From: Branchiostoma lanceolatum
Lineage: Eukaryota; Chordata; Leptocardii; Amphioxiformes; Branchiostomatidae
NCBI RefSeq assembly: GCF_035083965.1
Contig: NC_089731.1
Location: forward strand, 8,592,501 to 8,656,500
Direction: 5' to 3'
DNA length: 64,000 bases
In this document: positions 49,936 to 61,600 of the stretch, piece by piece
Layout: every line of letters begins with the position of its first letter
Numbering within the stretch: position 1 is the stretch's first letter
Notes under the pieces: generated by a model
Databases searched by the model: none
Seen by the model: the letters and a program-made list of their open reading frames with translations, nothing else
Told to the model about the DNA's origin: nothing
Translations under genes and position numbers: made by a program

Positions 49936-52751
49936 CTCCCCGACGGACGCTTGAGGAGGAAATTGTGGTACTCCATCGCTTGTTGGTCGGCTCCCCGCGC
50001 CATTTTGATGACGTAGGTTGTACCCCGTGAAAGAAGAACGTCAGTTGAACGTCGTACGTTGCTGCTAACGAGATGCACGAGCGTAAGGTAACAGAGGTTA
50101 AATATTTCAAGAGATTTGATAAGGTCATGCAGGGATGAAAACAGACGTTGGTTTTTACAGATCGGTTCAGAAGAGAATTTAAATCAAGCTATATCCTCAC
50201 GACCAGATGAGATGATGATGATTTCTCTCTAAAGAAATGTCCAAGGTTTTATCTATACATTCAAAATTCATATTCAGCGCACTTCGTCCATCTGCGAGTT
50301 GCTTCATTATATACGTACTCTCATCCACTGACTTTCAAGTTCTACAGTTAATTGTTGAGAATTAAGGAGAGGAGCGCTACCTGGTGATTTCTGATGGCGT
50401 TGCACTTTCCACAGGTTTGTGGTCTTCAAACTTGAAATCAGGGCTCCTCCAAGGCCAAGTAGATATTGAGGGAGGCTAAATCTTAACGCATTTCTAGCTG
50501 CTCTCTGAGGGGAGGCGGTTTGACACTCCTCAAGACGAGGTAGATTAGCGCATAGCTAAGAAAACGAAATGATCTAGCTAGCCTCTCCAAACATCTGCTT
50601 ACCTATCTGCAATTTCCGTGTTTTTGTCCAAAATGTTGGAAGGGAACGAACTGTACGTTCAGGAAGAGTCATACCTCGGCCAGGACGTCTGCTTCGGCTG
50701 TCGAGGCCGCGGTGCACTTTGCAAGTCCCTGGTGAAGTTCACAAAAATGCCGCCTGATGACGCTTTTCTAACGCGCTGAAAGTACATTTAATGTCAGCCA
50801 CGGCAGATCTTCTTAACGTTGAATCGGCAACGCTTGTTACAAAGTGATGTGCATTCAAAGTGATGATGACTCATTCGTAGAACTTGTAATAAAGTTTTTG
50901 TTTTCTATTTGAAAGGCTGTAATTACTTTCATTAAGATCGTGTTTTGCCTTAGCTTTACAAGATTTGTACATGTGTTTGAGTATGTGTGGTTGATATCGT
51001 TCGCCGATCATGTTGCAGATGAATATGTCGACCTTAAGTGTGGTAATATCTAGACACGTGCCTTTTAATGTCTACACATCACTTCCTACTCACAAGAATG
51101 CGACAAACACTAGTTTCCTATACAGATACATGTTTTAACCTAAAGTGTGATAATGTCTAGACACGTGCCTTTTAATGTCTACACATGACTTCCTACTCAA
51201 GAGAATGCGACAAACACTAAACTAGTTTCCTATACAGATACATATTCTATCATTCAGTGTGATAATGTCTAGATACGTGTCTTTTAATGTGTACATATGG
51301 CTTCCTACACATGTGACAAACACTCAACTAGTTTCCACATAATACCGGCTATGCAGATACCAAGGATGTCCTTGGCAGATACTGATACACGTGGATGGAG
51401 TGACCACGTGAAATTGACTGCCCCAGCTCGTTGTATGCAATTGAGAGAGTACTCACTCACTCTCTCCCATAGCTAAGTACTCAGAATGTATATCTAAACA
51501 GGCGCCTGTCTAGTAGGACATAATTTCGAGGACAAGGATTGGAGAGAGATAGTCACGGAATGGCCCCAGGAGAGCTCTTTGGTGTGAGTAGGCGAGTGAA
51601 TGAGTGAGTGAATGTTAATTGTGTTATATAACCGTATCGATGCCCTTGAGACAGGTTATGAAATATAACGTTACATAACCACATGGGCAAACCATCTATC
51701 TTGTTTTGTACGCAGGCGCATTCCTTTAACCATTGATAATGCAAATGACAAATCGTCATGCTGGGCGTTTTTTTGCTGAGACCATGAGGAAGTAGGCTAG
51801 GTTCAAACAAAAAACAAACTTTAAGATATGAATTTATTGGATAAACTCCTAATAAGAAGTATATGAAAAAGAGAGAGACTATAACGTTACATACCAACTA
51901 GCGAAATATATATTTTGACGTCATGACGTAATCCGTGTCCGTTCATCCTAGTCCTTTCCATTAATTGCGGAAATCTCTTACAAGAAGAAAGAGAATCGAT
52001 GTTTGTGATGGTGATTTGTGCCAGACCCGGATGACTAGTGGCCTCGCTCTCGCTGATGATTTGGGACCGAAGGCCGATCGCTTGTTTATCTCGACTCTAA
52101 CGTGCAAAACGTAGATACGAGGGCTGTTCATGAAAGATTAATGGTGGTCCCAAATCATCAAGAGGCCATTGAGTCCTCAGAGTCTGGTACAAATCACCAT
52201 CACACACACCGATTCTCTTTCTTCTTCTAGGAGATTTCCACCATTGATGGAATGAAACAGGATGAATGGACACGGATTGCGTCATGGTGTCAACAGACAC
52301 TAATGGCCGAGTAGGTAATCTAGTGGACACAAGATCGTTAGATTCCTGGTCTTCCTGGCTAGACGTTGTGTCCTTGGGAAAGGCACGCCTTTCCTCACTC
52401 CACCCAGGCGTGAAAATGGGTACCTGACTTCAGTTTGGGAGGCAAAAGGCGGTGGAAGGAGAGGGTTGGGCTCCGCCTTCCAATACCGTGCCCTAGATAC
52501 AGTGCTACTACAAACCACTGCTACTACAGCCTCAAAAATGGGCCATTGGACTACCATGTGTCAGTAGCTGTTTAAGTTACTTCTGGACATTACACAGTTA
52601 TTACTTCCGGACATTACACAGTTATAATGATACACATCTTTATATGTAACATACCTCGTTTCTCTTCATTTTTTTCTTCTTTTACAGCTGTTGGAATGAA
52701 GTGAGGTGTGTGATTGGAGTCGGGTAAATTTGTAGACGTAATTCCCAAGGA
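49936..52751 (-). CDS. Three candidate exons of an unrecognised minus-strand gene
   Basis: Exon W is 52751-52655, acceptor tttcttctgcag, donor cgag/gtatgt, phase 0 to 1. Exon X is 50775-50675, acceptor gtactttcag, donor ccgag/gtatga, phase 0 to 2; only one frame is open: SSGGIFVNFTRDLQSAPRP. Exon Y is 50061-49936, acceptor ctcgttagcag, donor ggggag/gtcag, phase 2 to 2: STDVLLSRGTTYVIKMARG and MEYHNFLLKRPSG. X and Y join in phase. W and X do not, so an exon is missing between them or W belongs elsewhere. No start or stop exon was found. DVLLSRGTTYVIK is faintly like the VLLPxGTxFxV strand of arginine ADP-ribosyltransferases, but nothing else supports that. Confidence 0.35.
51033..51345. repeat. 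Three-copy tandem repeat, ~110-bp unit
   Basis: gtgtgataatgtctagacacg, tgccttttaatgtctacaca and actagtttcctatacagatac recur three times, the last copy the most diverged. Confidence 0.85.
51915..52290. repeat. Large imperfect foldback element, ~150-nt arms
   Basis: gtaatccgtgtccgttcatcc pairs with ggatgaatggacacggattgc, gaagaaagagaatcg with cgattctctttcttc, gatggtgatttgtgccagac with its inverse, and gatgatttgggacc with ggtcccaaatcatc. About 85% arm match around a ~60-bp centre. Confidence 0.85.
52318..52540 (+). mobile_element. SINE-like copy, plus strand
   Basis: gtccttgggaaaggcac, cctcactccaccca and gggtacctgacttcagttt parallel the copy at 56745-56935. The tRNA-like head is diverged. Confidence 0.5.
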
Positions 52752-55480
52752 CTGCAGAAGAAACAAAACTTGGCACACTTTCTAATCTTTCGACATAAAT
52801 AGGCAAATATTTATTTCTCTTCGCATACAGAAAATTAGTCTTCGAAAACTTTTGAATGAACCAACCGCGTAATTTAGGACCCCGATGACCGCTCTGTGTC
52901 CATCTGGCTCCACCATCACACATTACATCACTCTCTACGATAGCAGTTGTCTGCTTCCTACAATCATCAGAAGTGGATAGCCGCGCTCATGCAAAATCTT
53001 AATTGAACAGTCGTGGTGGTCAACCTATAATCTTCAATCTTCTCAACGGCCTGTCACGAGACAAATGACCAACTACTCCCACCTACACTTATCAAGAAGA
53101 GTGGAGTGAGCTTAGAGTGAGCTGGTGTCCTTGGATGGAAAACGTGAGGCCACATCGCCTACTAGTAAAGCAGTCATCCTCAATTGAGGTGAAACATTCA
53201 AATTTTTCAAGTAGCTATAGTACTAGTAGCGCAATGCGGCTTCGCTACGGCTCGCGTTTTAGGCCAAGCACACCATGTCACCCCTACTCTTCTCGATAAG
53301 TGTGATGAGTTCTTTCACGTGCAGAGGTTTGACGCCGGAGGCTTACGCCATTCAGCGGAGTTGCGTGACCGCTTGCGCCACGAGGACATCATCTACTAGC
53401 AATCGAAAAAGCGTCGTGCTTCCTCCACCTTTCCTACTCGGGACGATACGTGAATATACATCTGACTGGTTGTAATGAAGTCACGGTTACTATGTGAGAG
53501 GAGCAAATGAGGCCGTTTACATCAAAACGCACAAATTCATTCCAGTACCAATAAGAATCCATGTCCATGTATTGGGGGATTTTTCATTAGAATGACCGCG
53601 CATACGGAAAAAACTTCTGGAATCTTTGTGCTAGAATATTCAATCTTACCCTTACCTTCGTAATAGGTTGATTTGGTAATTTTATGCGTTGCCAGTCGGG
53701 AAGCTATTTCATAAACCTGCTATTTGAGCCGAAGCAGGAATTAGTCCACTCCCTCAACTTTGAACACTGAAGAAGAAATTAAGAAACAAAGGCAAGACTT
53801 CCAGCAAACAAATTAAGACAAATTCCATTGCTGTCTGCAAAGTCAAAGCTTTGTCACGCACGATAAAAACAGCTTACATGGGAGCCATTCACTAAGGCCG
53901 AAGTGCGTCAAAGCTGTCTGTGTGTTAATCAGGTAATACACTCTCACTCACAACCGGAAACATCTTCAACATGGCGGTCTTATCTTTTCAGTTGCAGGCG
54001 AGCAGGGCACATAGTGAGATTTGGACTAGTTTTATTGGGGCTATAAAGATAAGATGTGAAATGACTTGCTTTATTTGCACGCCCACCTAAGTCCTTGGAC
54101 ACACAATTTCCATTTATCTTCGTAGCACACGCAACCACTTTCTTAACACTGTCCTGTACGGTAATGCTACAAAAGCTGTATATTTCTGATGAATAGAACA
54201 CATTTTGGACCAATAACTACTAAGTGGAACCATGAAAATCCTCCTTAGTGTTGAAATTACTTTGGCCGTGTTAGCGTAATGCTGGCAAGGATCCCGGTAA
54301 GGCCACTTGGACGGGATGTGGTCAAGGTTGTGTACCAGAGTACCGGCTATGTGAGGTTTTGTGGCATTACTAGTAAGCATATAGCGGCGTGCACTTCGGA
54401 GATAAATGAATGGGATTCTGTTGGCGCCTTGAGCTTGTTCAACTTGGCAGCACGCGGCTAGGGGGTTTACCAGCAGATATCTCTTCTTCGACAATTTACT
54501 ACTTTCATATTGGATATCAAAGCTCTTTATTTTTATCCACAACTAGAGGACAGTTACCTTCCAAAGTTTTGGTTGTCTCCCCACTGGTAGTAACAACCAG
54601 ATCTACTTCTCGTCACTAGGTGTCGCTGCTGCAAGAAGAATGCGGTCCCAAATGTAACTGAGTTTGTACACACCCCTCCCTTTCCGGTTCATGGCTGGTG
54701 TAGATGATAACCACTGAAGTATTGACATGATGAAACTATTTACGGATACCTTGTTATACTAGTAACCATTTTTCTCCTAACATTACCTATTCATTGGTAG
54801 ATATTTCATCTTTTAAGAGTTCATATTATGGCGTATTCAGAGTTACCTAATCTATGAAAAAATCACGTCTGACCATTTGGCTGTATCATATTTCATCTGA
54901 ATTTAATTCTATTGCAATGTAGGTATTCTACATTTCAATTTCAATCATTACAACGATAACATTACATCCAAACCCTTCCACAACAATAGGTATATATATG
55001 CGTACATGCCTACTATAATGGTAGGATATATGTTCAATCAAAGTGTCTAGGTTAGTAGTACATTTATCTTTTCTTCTCGGGACGCTATTCATCGATATTT
55101 TCTCGTTTTCAGATCGGAGAACATGCCAGTTACTGCCCAACGTCAATCTGACCAATCCAGTGCCTTCATGGATGACATCCTTTGAACATTTTGAATCATA
55201 TGAGAGAGTAAAACTATGGCCGTTTTGCCATCATCTAGTCGAACTGGTTGAAATCTTATTGGTAAAATTCAATCATTTTGATAGCTGATAGACATCATTG
55301 CGTATGAAAAATATAAGCACATCTTGCTTGAGATCTGTTAGATCTGTTTTCTGTCTTCAAAATTAAGATTTGATACCTTCTAGATTTACCTTCAGCGTTA
55401 CCTTTGACCATTTAGATTAAAAATGGTAATTGATAATCATATACTCAGATAATCTATGGAACAGAATTCTATCCTAAATC
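52752..55480. other. Region without a supported gene
   Basis: The longest ORF, 142 codons on the minus strand (54542-54114), is within chance expectation and has no recognisable motif. 53240-53350 is a piece of the SINE body (cctactcttctcgataagtg, gttctttcacgtgcag). Confidence 0.4.
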
Positions 55481-55486
55481 TTTATT
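55481..55486 (-). terminator. AATAAA signal downstream of the neuropeptide precursor
   Basis: Plus-strand TTTATT equals AATAAA on the minus strand, ~190 bp after the stop codon at 55674. Motif only. Confidence 0.4.
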
Positions 55487-55673
55487 CCTGATATGTGTGG
55501 TAGATATCAATTACTTGAGTAAACTTTGTTGAGACTGTCAAACTTGTCTGTAGTATCGTGCACTGTCCGGGTAGACATATACCTGTAAATTCCTTTATAG
55601 TACATCTAACACAAATACTCCATGTCCTTCCTTTGACCCCTCAACTCGAATGAGCTGAGTAGAATACTTGTTT

Positions 55674-58600
55674 CTACCAGATAGACCGTAGCCACGGCTC
55701 CTCGTCGCTTTCGGACACCGTTTCCGTGTCGCGCCCACGGTCTTTGTTACCGACACGGACGGAGATGGGCAGTCCGTACCCACCGATGATGTTGTCGATG
55801 GGCAGAGCCATGGTACGTCGTTTGTTCATGATTGGCAGGCCGTTTCCACCAATGATGGAGTCGATGGGAGACGCTCGTTTGATTGACATCGGCAGGCCAC
55901 GCCCCCCGCTGATTGGATCAATGGGTGCCCCTGACCGCTTGGCCGTCCAGGGTACACCCTTGTAGATGGAGTCGTTTGGAAACAGCGCACGCTTACCGCT
56001 GATTGGTAGACCTATCCCCCCCGTAGATTGAATCGATCGGCGCGGCACGTTTCGTCCCCATGGATACCAGCCCTCCGTAGAGAGAATCTATCGGAGCAGC
56101 TCGCACTCTTCTGTTGCTCGTGCCTTCTTTCTCTTCTTGGCGATCCTCTTGGTGGGAGGGATCGGTGGCTTCCCGTCTTCTGGACATGGGAAGACCGAAG
56201 CTATGCATGATGCTATCGATGGGCCTCCCTGCACGCTTCCCGCCGAGGCGGTCCATCCCTGCCCCGTGTAGGAGTGAATCTATCGGTAGAGCGCCACGCT
56301 TGTTGTCAACTTGGCTGTCGGAATCCTATGAATAAGACAGAGAAGAAGATCAGTACATTTCTATAAGTATTATACTATGGACTTAAGATCTCATGCTAAA
56401 GCAATACTTTTTGGTGTCCGTTTGACTAGTCGTTAATTAGAGTGACACCGTCATGGGTACAAAACCGGCCAACGTGTTGGGTGGAAGGCCCAGGGGTTGG
56501 GGTGCGGTCACATCCGTCGCACGATCGTCGTACGAGCACAATCTGAGGGAATTATTCGGATAGTCGTGTTTGTGTCGAGCGAAATTCAGCTGTATTGTTA
56601 TCAAAAATGTTGTCTTAAATCCTGGCTGGCGGTTGGTTCTGTCACACCACTGTATTCTGCTGCTGCAGTAGTCTATTTCTACTTCTGTCACACCCTGCCT
56701 GAAAATCTTACGACATTAAAGCCGTACGACGACCTACGACGAGTGTGACCGCACCTAAGGCTAGCGGACACGGGATCGAAAGGTAATGAGTTCGATTCCC
56801 GACTACGCTGTGCCAGACGTTGTCTTCTTGGGAAAGGCACTTCACACGACGTTTCTCACTGCACCCAAATGGGTACTTGACTTCGGTTGGCAGGGAATGG
56901 GGTTAAGGAGATAACGGCTCCGCTCTGAAAAACCCACTAAAAACTTTACCTTTTTACCAATATACAAAACTGTAAGCACACAAATCATATATGACTCCGG
57001 TAACAAGAACGCACACTTCTTGTTATCGTTAATAGACATTACCAATTAAGTGTTATGATAAAACACCAACAGTATATGATACCATAGCCGTACTGAAAAA
57101 CCCACTACCCTTGCTGCCACCAAAAACGTTACCTTTTTACCAATATACAGTACAAAACCGTAAGCACACATAGGTATATCAGTAATGCAGTGAGACCGAG
57201 AAATATAGTCGTTAAGAACCGCTGGAATTTATGTCGAAGCTGGAAACGTGAGATAGCGGTATAGCATGGCATACTGAAAGCTGACTAGTTATGAATCAGA
57301 TGTTTTTGTCACTTTTAAGTTGGTTAACTTTTTCAAACGTGATTGTTAGTGGCTCTTACTCTCAAAAAGTTGATTTTCGTTAAGTGAATATCACACTTCT
57401 TTTAATAAGTACACCTCCGGATTTCAAAGCACGACATGGGGTTAGATTGCACCAATTACATTACACGGCTGCCTTAATAATCTCTTCAGTCAATCTTACT
57501 ACAGAAATAGCAAGGAAACGTGTTAGCTCATGTGTGTCACCGTTACCCTTTAACAGATAAGAGATGATACATTAGAAATGATGTGGCAAACTGGAACTTA
57601 CAAACCATTAAGGAACGACTAGCTACGTAGTCTATCTTTCAACCCATTAACACGCACATCGAACTCGACACAAAGCGTAAAACAGGAAGACACTTTATCA
57701 AACATCGTGGATAAACTGCGGATGTCTTGTGTTAATGGTCCTGATTAGCTATGGTGGCTTTACTCCCGCGTGTGCTGTCACTGGATAACGTTTGCACGTG
57801 GATTATCTGAGGCTCGCCCAATCCTCTAAATTTGTCACATTTTTAACTTAAGTAGTGTGCATCTTCACACACCCATTACATGTCCAGTTATTCAGAAATA
57901 AACGTTTGGGACTCTCTGTGGAGAGAGGACCTTGATCTGGGGCCTAGACATCTTTAGGAACAAAACGAAAATGTCTGCAATTTGTTTTAGACTTAACTGT
58001 CCACAGACGAACACATTGTAACCGTACAACTAAGCAAGGTGACCATCGATATCTGTAGTAGAATACTAGCATATCATGAACGTGTACCCCAGGCCACATG
58101 CACAATAACTTGGTTTTATGGATGACTGTATTTTACCCTTTTGAAATCCCGTGAAAATCGATGCATGCGTATGTCATCCATCAGTGTGGCCCTAAATCGC
58201 ACTATTAGTTCACTGCATGGGCGGCACCTAATTGCGCCAAACAGCGAAATGCCTTCGCAAAGTAGCTTAAACCGGCAATTGGCGCCAACCAGCTTTTTGT
58301 TGACCGTTGTATATTGGTTTTTAATTCAGTGGCAACACTGCGGTTTCCAACAAAGTTATCTTGTATCTGATTTAAAGCCGAAACTGAGAATGTGAAATTC
58401 CGGGGGCGGCCATTTTGTTTGAAGAGGTCATGCATTTAATCCCTTTCGTCGCACCTCAGTGTGGCCACAGGAGAAAATTCGCCGCAATAATTTGTCGCAA
58501 TTACGCGCAGTTCAGTGAGATACCTGCTCATGGAGGCTTTTATGCAAAGTGTTTGAAGTGCGTGGTTTATCAGCCAACCTTTTAGTTTTTAAAATTTTAA

Positions 58601-61600
58601 ATATCTCTCATCCCTGGACAAAAATGGAAAGCCAGGTTGGAGTAACTGTTTCAAGCCGCCACTCCAGACTGTGATGAAGTCGTGGTTTTGCCGGTGTGAC
58701 TTTTAGCCTAGTCTCTACCAGACTAACTACGCTGCCTATAGAGAGAATAATTTGCCAGGGGAGTTTAGTCACCATAGGGTTTCATTGGCCGCTCCGGAGG
58801 GGGAATGTTCCGGATACTTCTTCACCCTATATTTGCCGAATTCTACTACCCATACCCCCGCAGGAAGGCCCTGGTGGAGGCTACTTCAAGCCGGCGGAAC
58901 CGGCTTAAGTTGGCCGGTGTACGGTGATTTACAGTATGCGGCGGCAAAGTTTGAACAACTTTGCTACACGTTCGTGTACTCTCCTGTGGGTATAGAAACT
59001 GCACAGAAAGCTGTTCATGTGGGCCATGGCCTAGTCCATTCGTATCACAGACATTTATGACCAGTCACTTTCCACTCTGTCTTTTGACCTCTAAATTCAA
59101 AATGGCGGGAAGTTAATAAGAGCGGCTTATTCAAGCGACTTCCTGTGTGAACTGTCCATTTAAGTCTAAAACGCTGTTCCACATGTAGTGACACGTTCGT
59201 GTGATATGTTTTCCTTTCTGGAGCATGTATGTTTGTGATTTTCATACTAATGCTGGCATAATAGGCGTTTATGAGGAACAAAAGCTAGGTTATCATTATG
59301 TAGCCTAATGCCTAACACAATGTAATCAAGTTTCCCGGCACTTTTGATACGTGCCTTTTGGTTCGTTCTGGTCATTTCATTATGTATGAGCTTGTTATTT
59401 TACCAAAACAACCAACTGTCGAGATAAACGTAAACAACGTGTAAATACAAAGCAATGCCAATGGCAGTTATTCCTGTGTCCAAACAATATGCACTGTAAC
59501 GGAGAGTTGATTAAAAACGCGCGAAGTATGATCATGAGAGGCAAACAAATCAAATTTCCACAAATGTGCGCCGAACTTTTTTTGGCAGAATAGCGGAGGC
59601 AGAATTATGAGTACGTTTAACCGCTATTGTACAATGATTGCTCAGTGAATGTCAAGTAACTTGAACAATGTGATGCTTCAAAATACATCAGTACTGCCTG
59701 CCTAGCGTCTGACAGCTTCCAGTTGTAGTTCTTGTTTTCCAAGAAGCAGCTTGCAGGCTCATCTAATCGATAGCTTATAAAGTGATTGAAATGTTAACCT
59801 ACAACTACGTCTTCTTTCGTGACGCACGTATGAAAGTAGAATCTATATGAACGAGGTCTCTAGTAACGGTTGAAAATACTGTTTAGGGGCAAAACATTCT
59901 GGCTTCAGCCTGTTTTATCCAGTTTAAGTTAATTGTCGACTAGAAATCCATTTGCAGACACGTTCTTTACCTTTCTGCGGGCTTAAACTAACAACAGGAA
60001 CCTGGGCAGTGATGACTCCGTGTCGAGCAATTTGAAAACGCTCCCCTGTCCATCACGAAGTGTTGCCTTGGTGATCAATGATCTGGCACCATTAGTGTAA
60101 CCACCTAACCATCGCACAGACGCTACTCATCGGATAGTCCCTCGTTAACTTGATCCTTCTCGGCGCCTTGTATCCGGCGTTAAAGAGATTATGTACGCAC
60201 TAGGCAGCTTTGGTGAGGACATAGCTCAAGTCATTTCTCTCTCACACATGGAGAAGTAACTGCTTTTATCACCTCCGTTGTGGAGTATTTTCAGCGTGTG
60301 AATATCCACACCGTATGGTGTAATTTTCCGCTAATAAAAGTCTAATCAATTGTCAATTCCATGATAAATCAAACGTTTACAATTCAAAATTAGATTTCCT
60401 TCTTTATGAAATATCCAAACCTTCCACAAATATAAGTCAGAGCTTTTTCCTGTCGAAAAGTCATCCAGCATCCAGCAAAGTTATCAGCAACAACCACAAC
60501 GTAATTCTTCACAAACGACGGATTTAAGTTTTCGTTGATACCTTACATACGCAGTTTTGGCAACAGAAAAACGGTAAGAAAACTGATAAATGAATGAAGA
60601 TGAATTGGCTATTTCCTCTCATTACCTTAATAGCATTCATAGATTATGACATCAAACTCCAAAAAACGTCATAGATGGAGAGGATGTCCCACTTTAGCGA
60701 ACTAAATATTTAATTACATTTTACAAGCGCTAATTGCATAAGCCTGTATTTTGTACGCACCATGTTTTCCAAGTCATTAAAACCAATAATGTAAAATCGG
60801 TTAACTTCATAAAGCACTTAAACCGGAATACAAATGAGAATGGCCGTAGTTTAATCAGTAGCCACGTCTAAATACAAAGGTTTCAGATAAGGAAAATACA
60901 TAGCGAGGTACCAGATCTAAAGAGAATGCTACCTCATCCATTTACATGAAGACATAGAACACGCGATAGCCCCACTATGCCAAGGCACGCTCTCACTGAA
61001 GCTGTCCCGAGAGCGCCCCCCGCGGGCAGTAGTTAGTACCTGGAACAGGCTCCGGGCATTGCGGTTGGGGATATCGCACTACACGAAAAGTGGGATTTAC
61101 CCATGGCGATAAATGCCAGGTAAGTCTGATAATGGTTGCTGTTAGCATATGGAGTTTCAGGCAAACATATCAGATTTACCTTGGATTTATCATTATCATT
61201 TAGGCAACATTCCGGGACGTACCTGTCTGACATACCTGGGGAAAAACCATGTAACAGCTTAAATGATACCTGGAGTTAGATAGGCAGGGCTCACTCCACA
61301 AAAAGTGGGATTTACCAATTCAGAAAATACATCCAGTAAATCTACACTAACACCGAGTTTCGCCCAAAGAAACCATTACCAGATTTATCTATCATCATTG
61401 TTAAGTCGCACTTTTCGTTCAGTGCCCCCTTCCTTTATGGCACACGTCTATGACTACTTTCTTCACACTATGTAACCGGCAACTGAGAGACGTTGGCTTT
61501 GCGTGCCGTATTGATGTTTGCAACGCTATGCTGCCCCTACGGCTGACTAAGCTAAGGGAGAGAGTGAGTGAGTGAGTGAGTGATGTTTAGATTTCAGTCA

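Noticed and set aside
49936..50010. Promoter-like cgccattttgatgacgta (YY1/CRE-like) with ATGGCG start on the minus strand
   Set aside because: The phase match with the exon at 50775-50675 makes this more likely internal exon sequence than a promoter and first exon, though the alternative is not excluded.
50633..50779. 48-codon plus-strand ORF with cysteines (VCFGCRGRGALC)
   Set aside because: It is the complement of minus-strand exon X, which has strong splice sites. No plus-strand partner exon was found.
54114..54542. 142-codon minus-strand ORF
   Set aside because: No recognisable motif or splice support; a few ORFs of this length are expected by chance in six frames of 64 kb.
55726..56335. 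Plus-strand ORFs opposite the peptide repeats
   Set aside because: Antisense of the neuropeptide array; repetitive Pro/Met content is a shadow of PIDSI..GLP.
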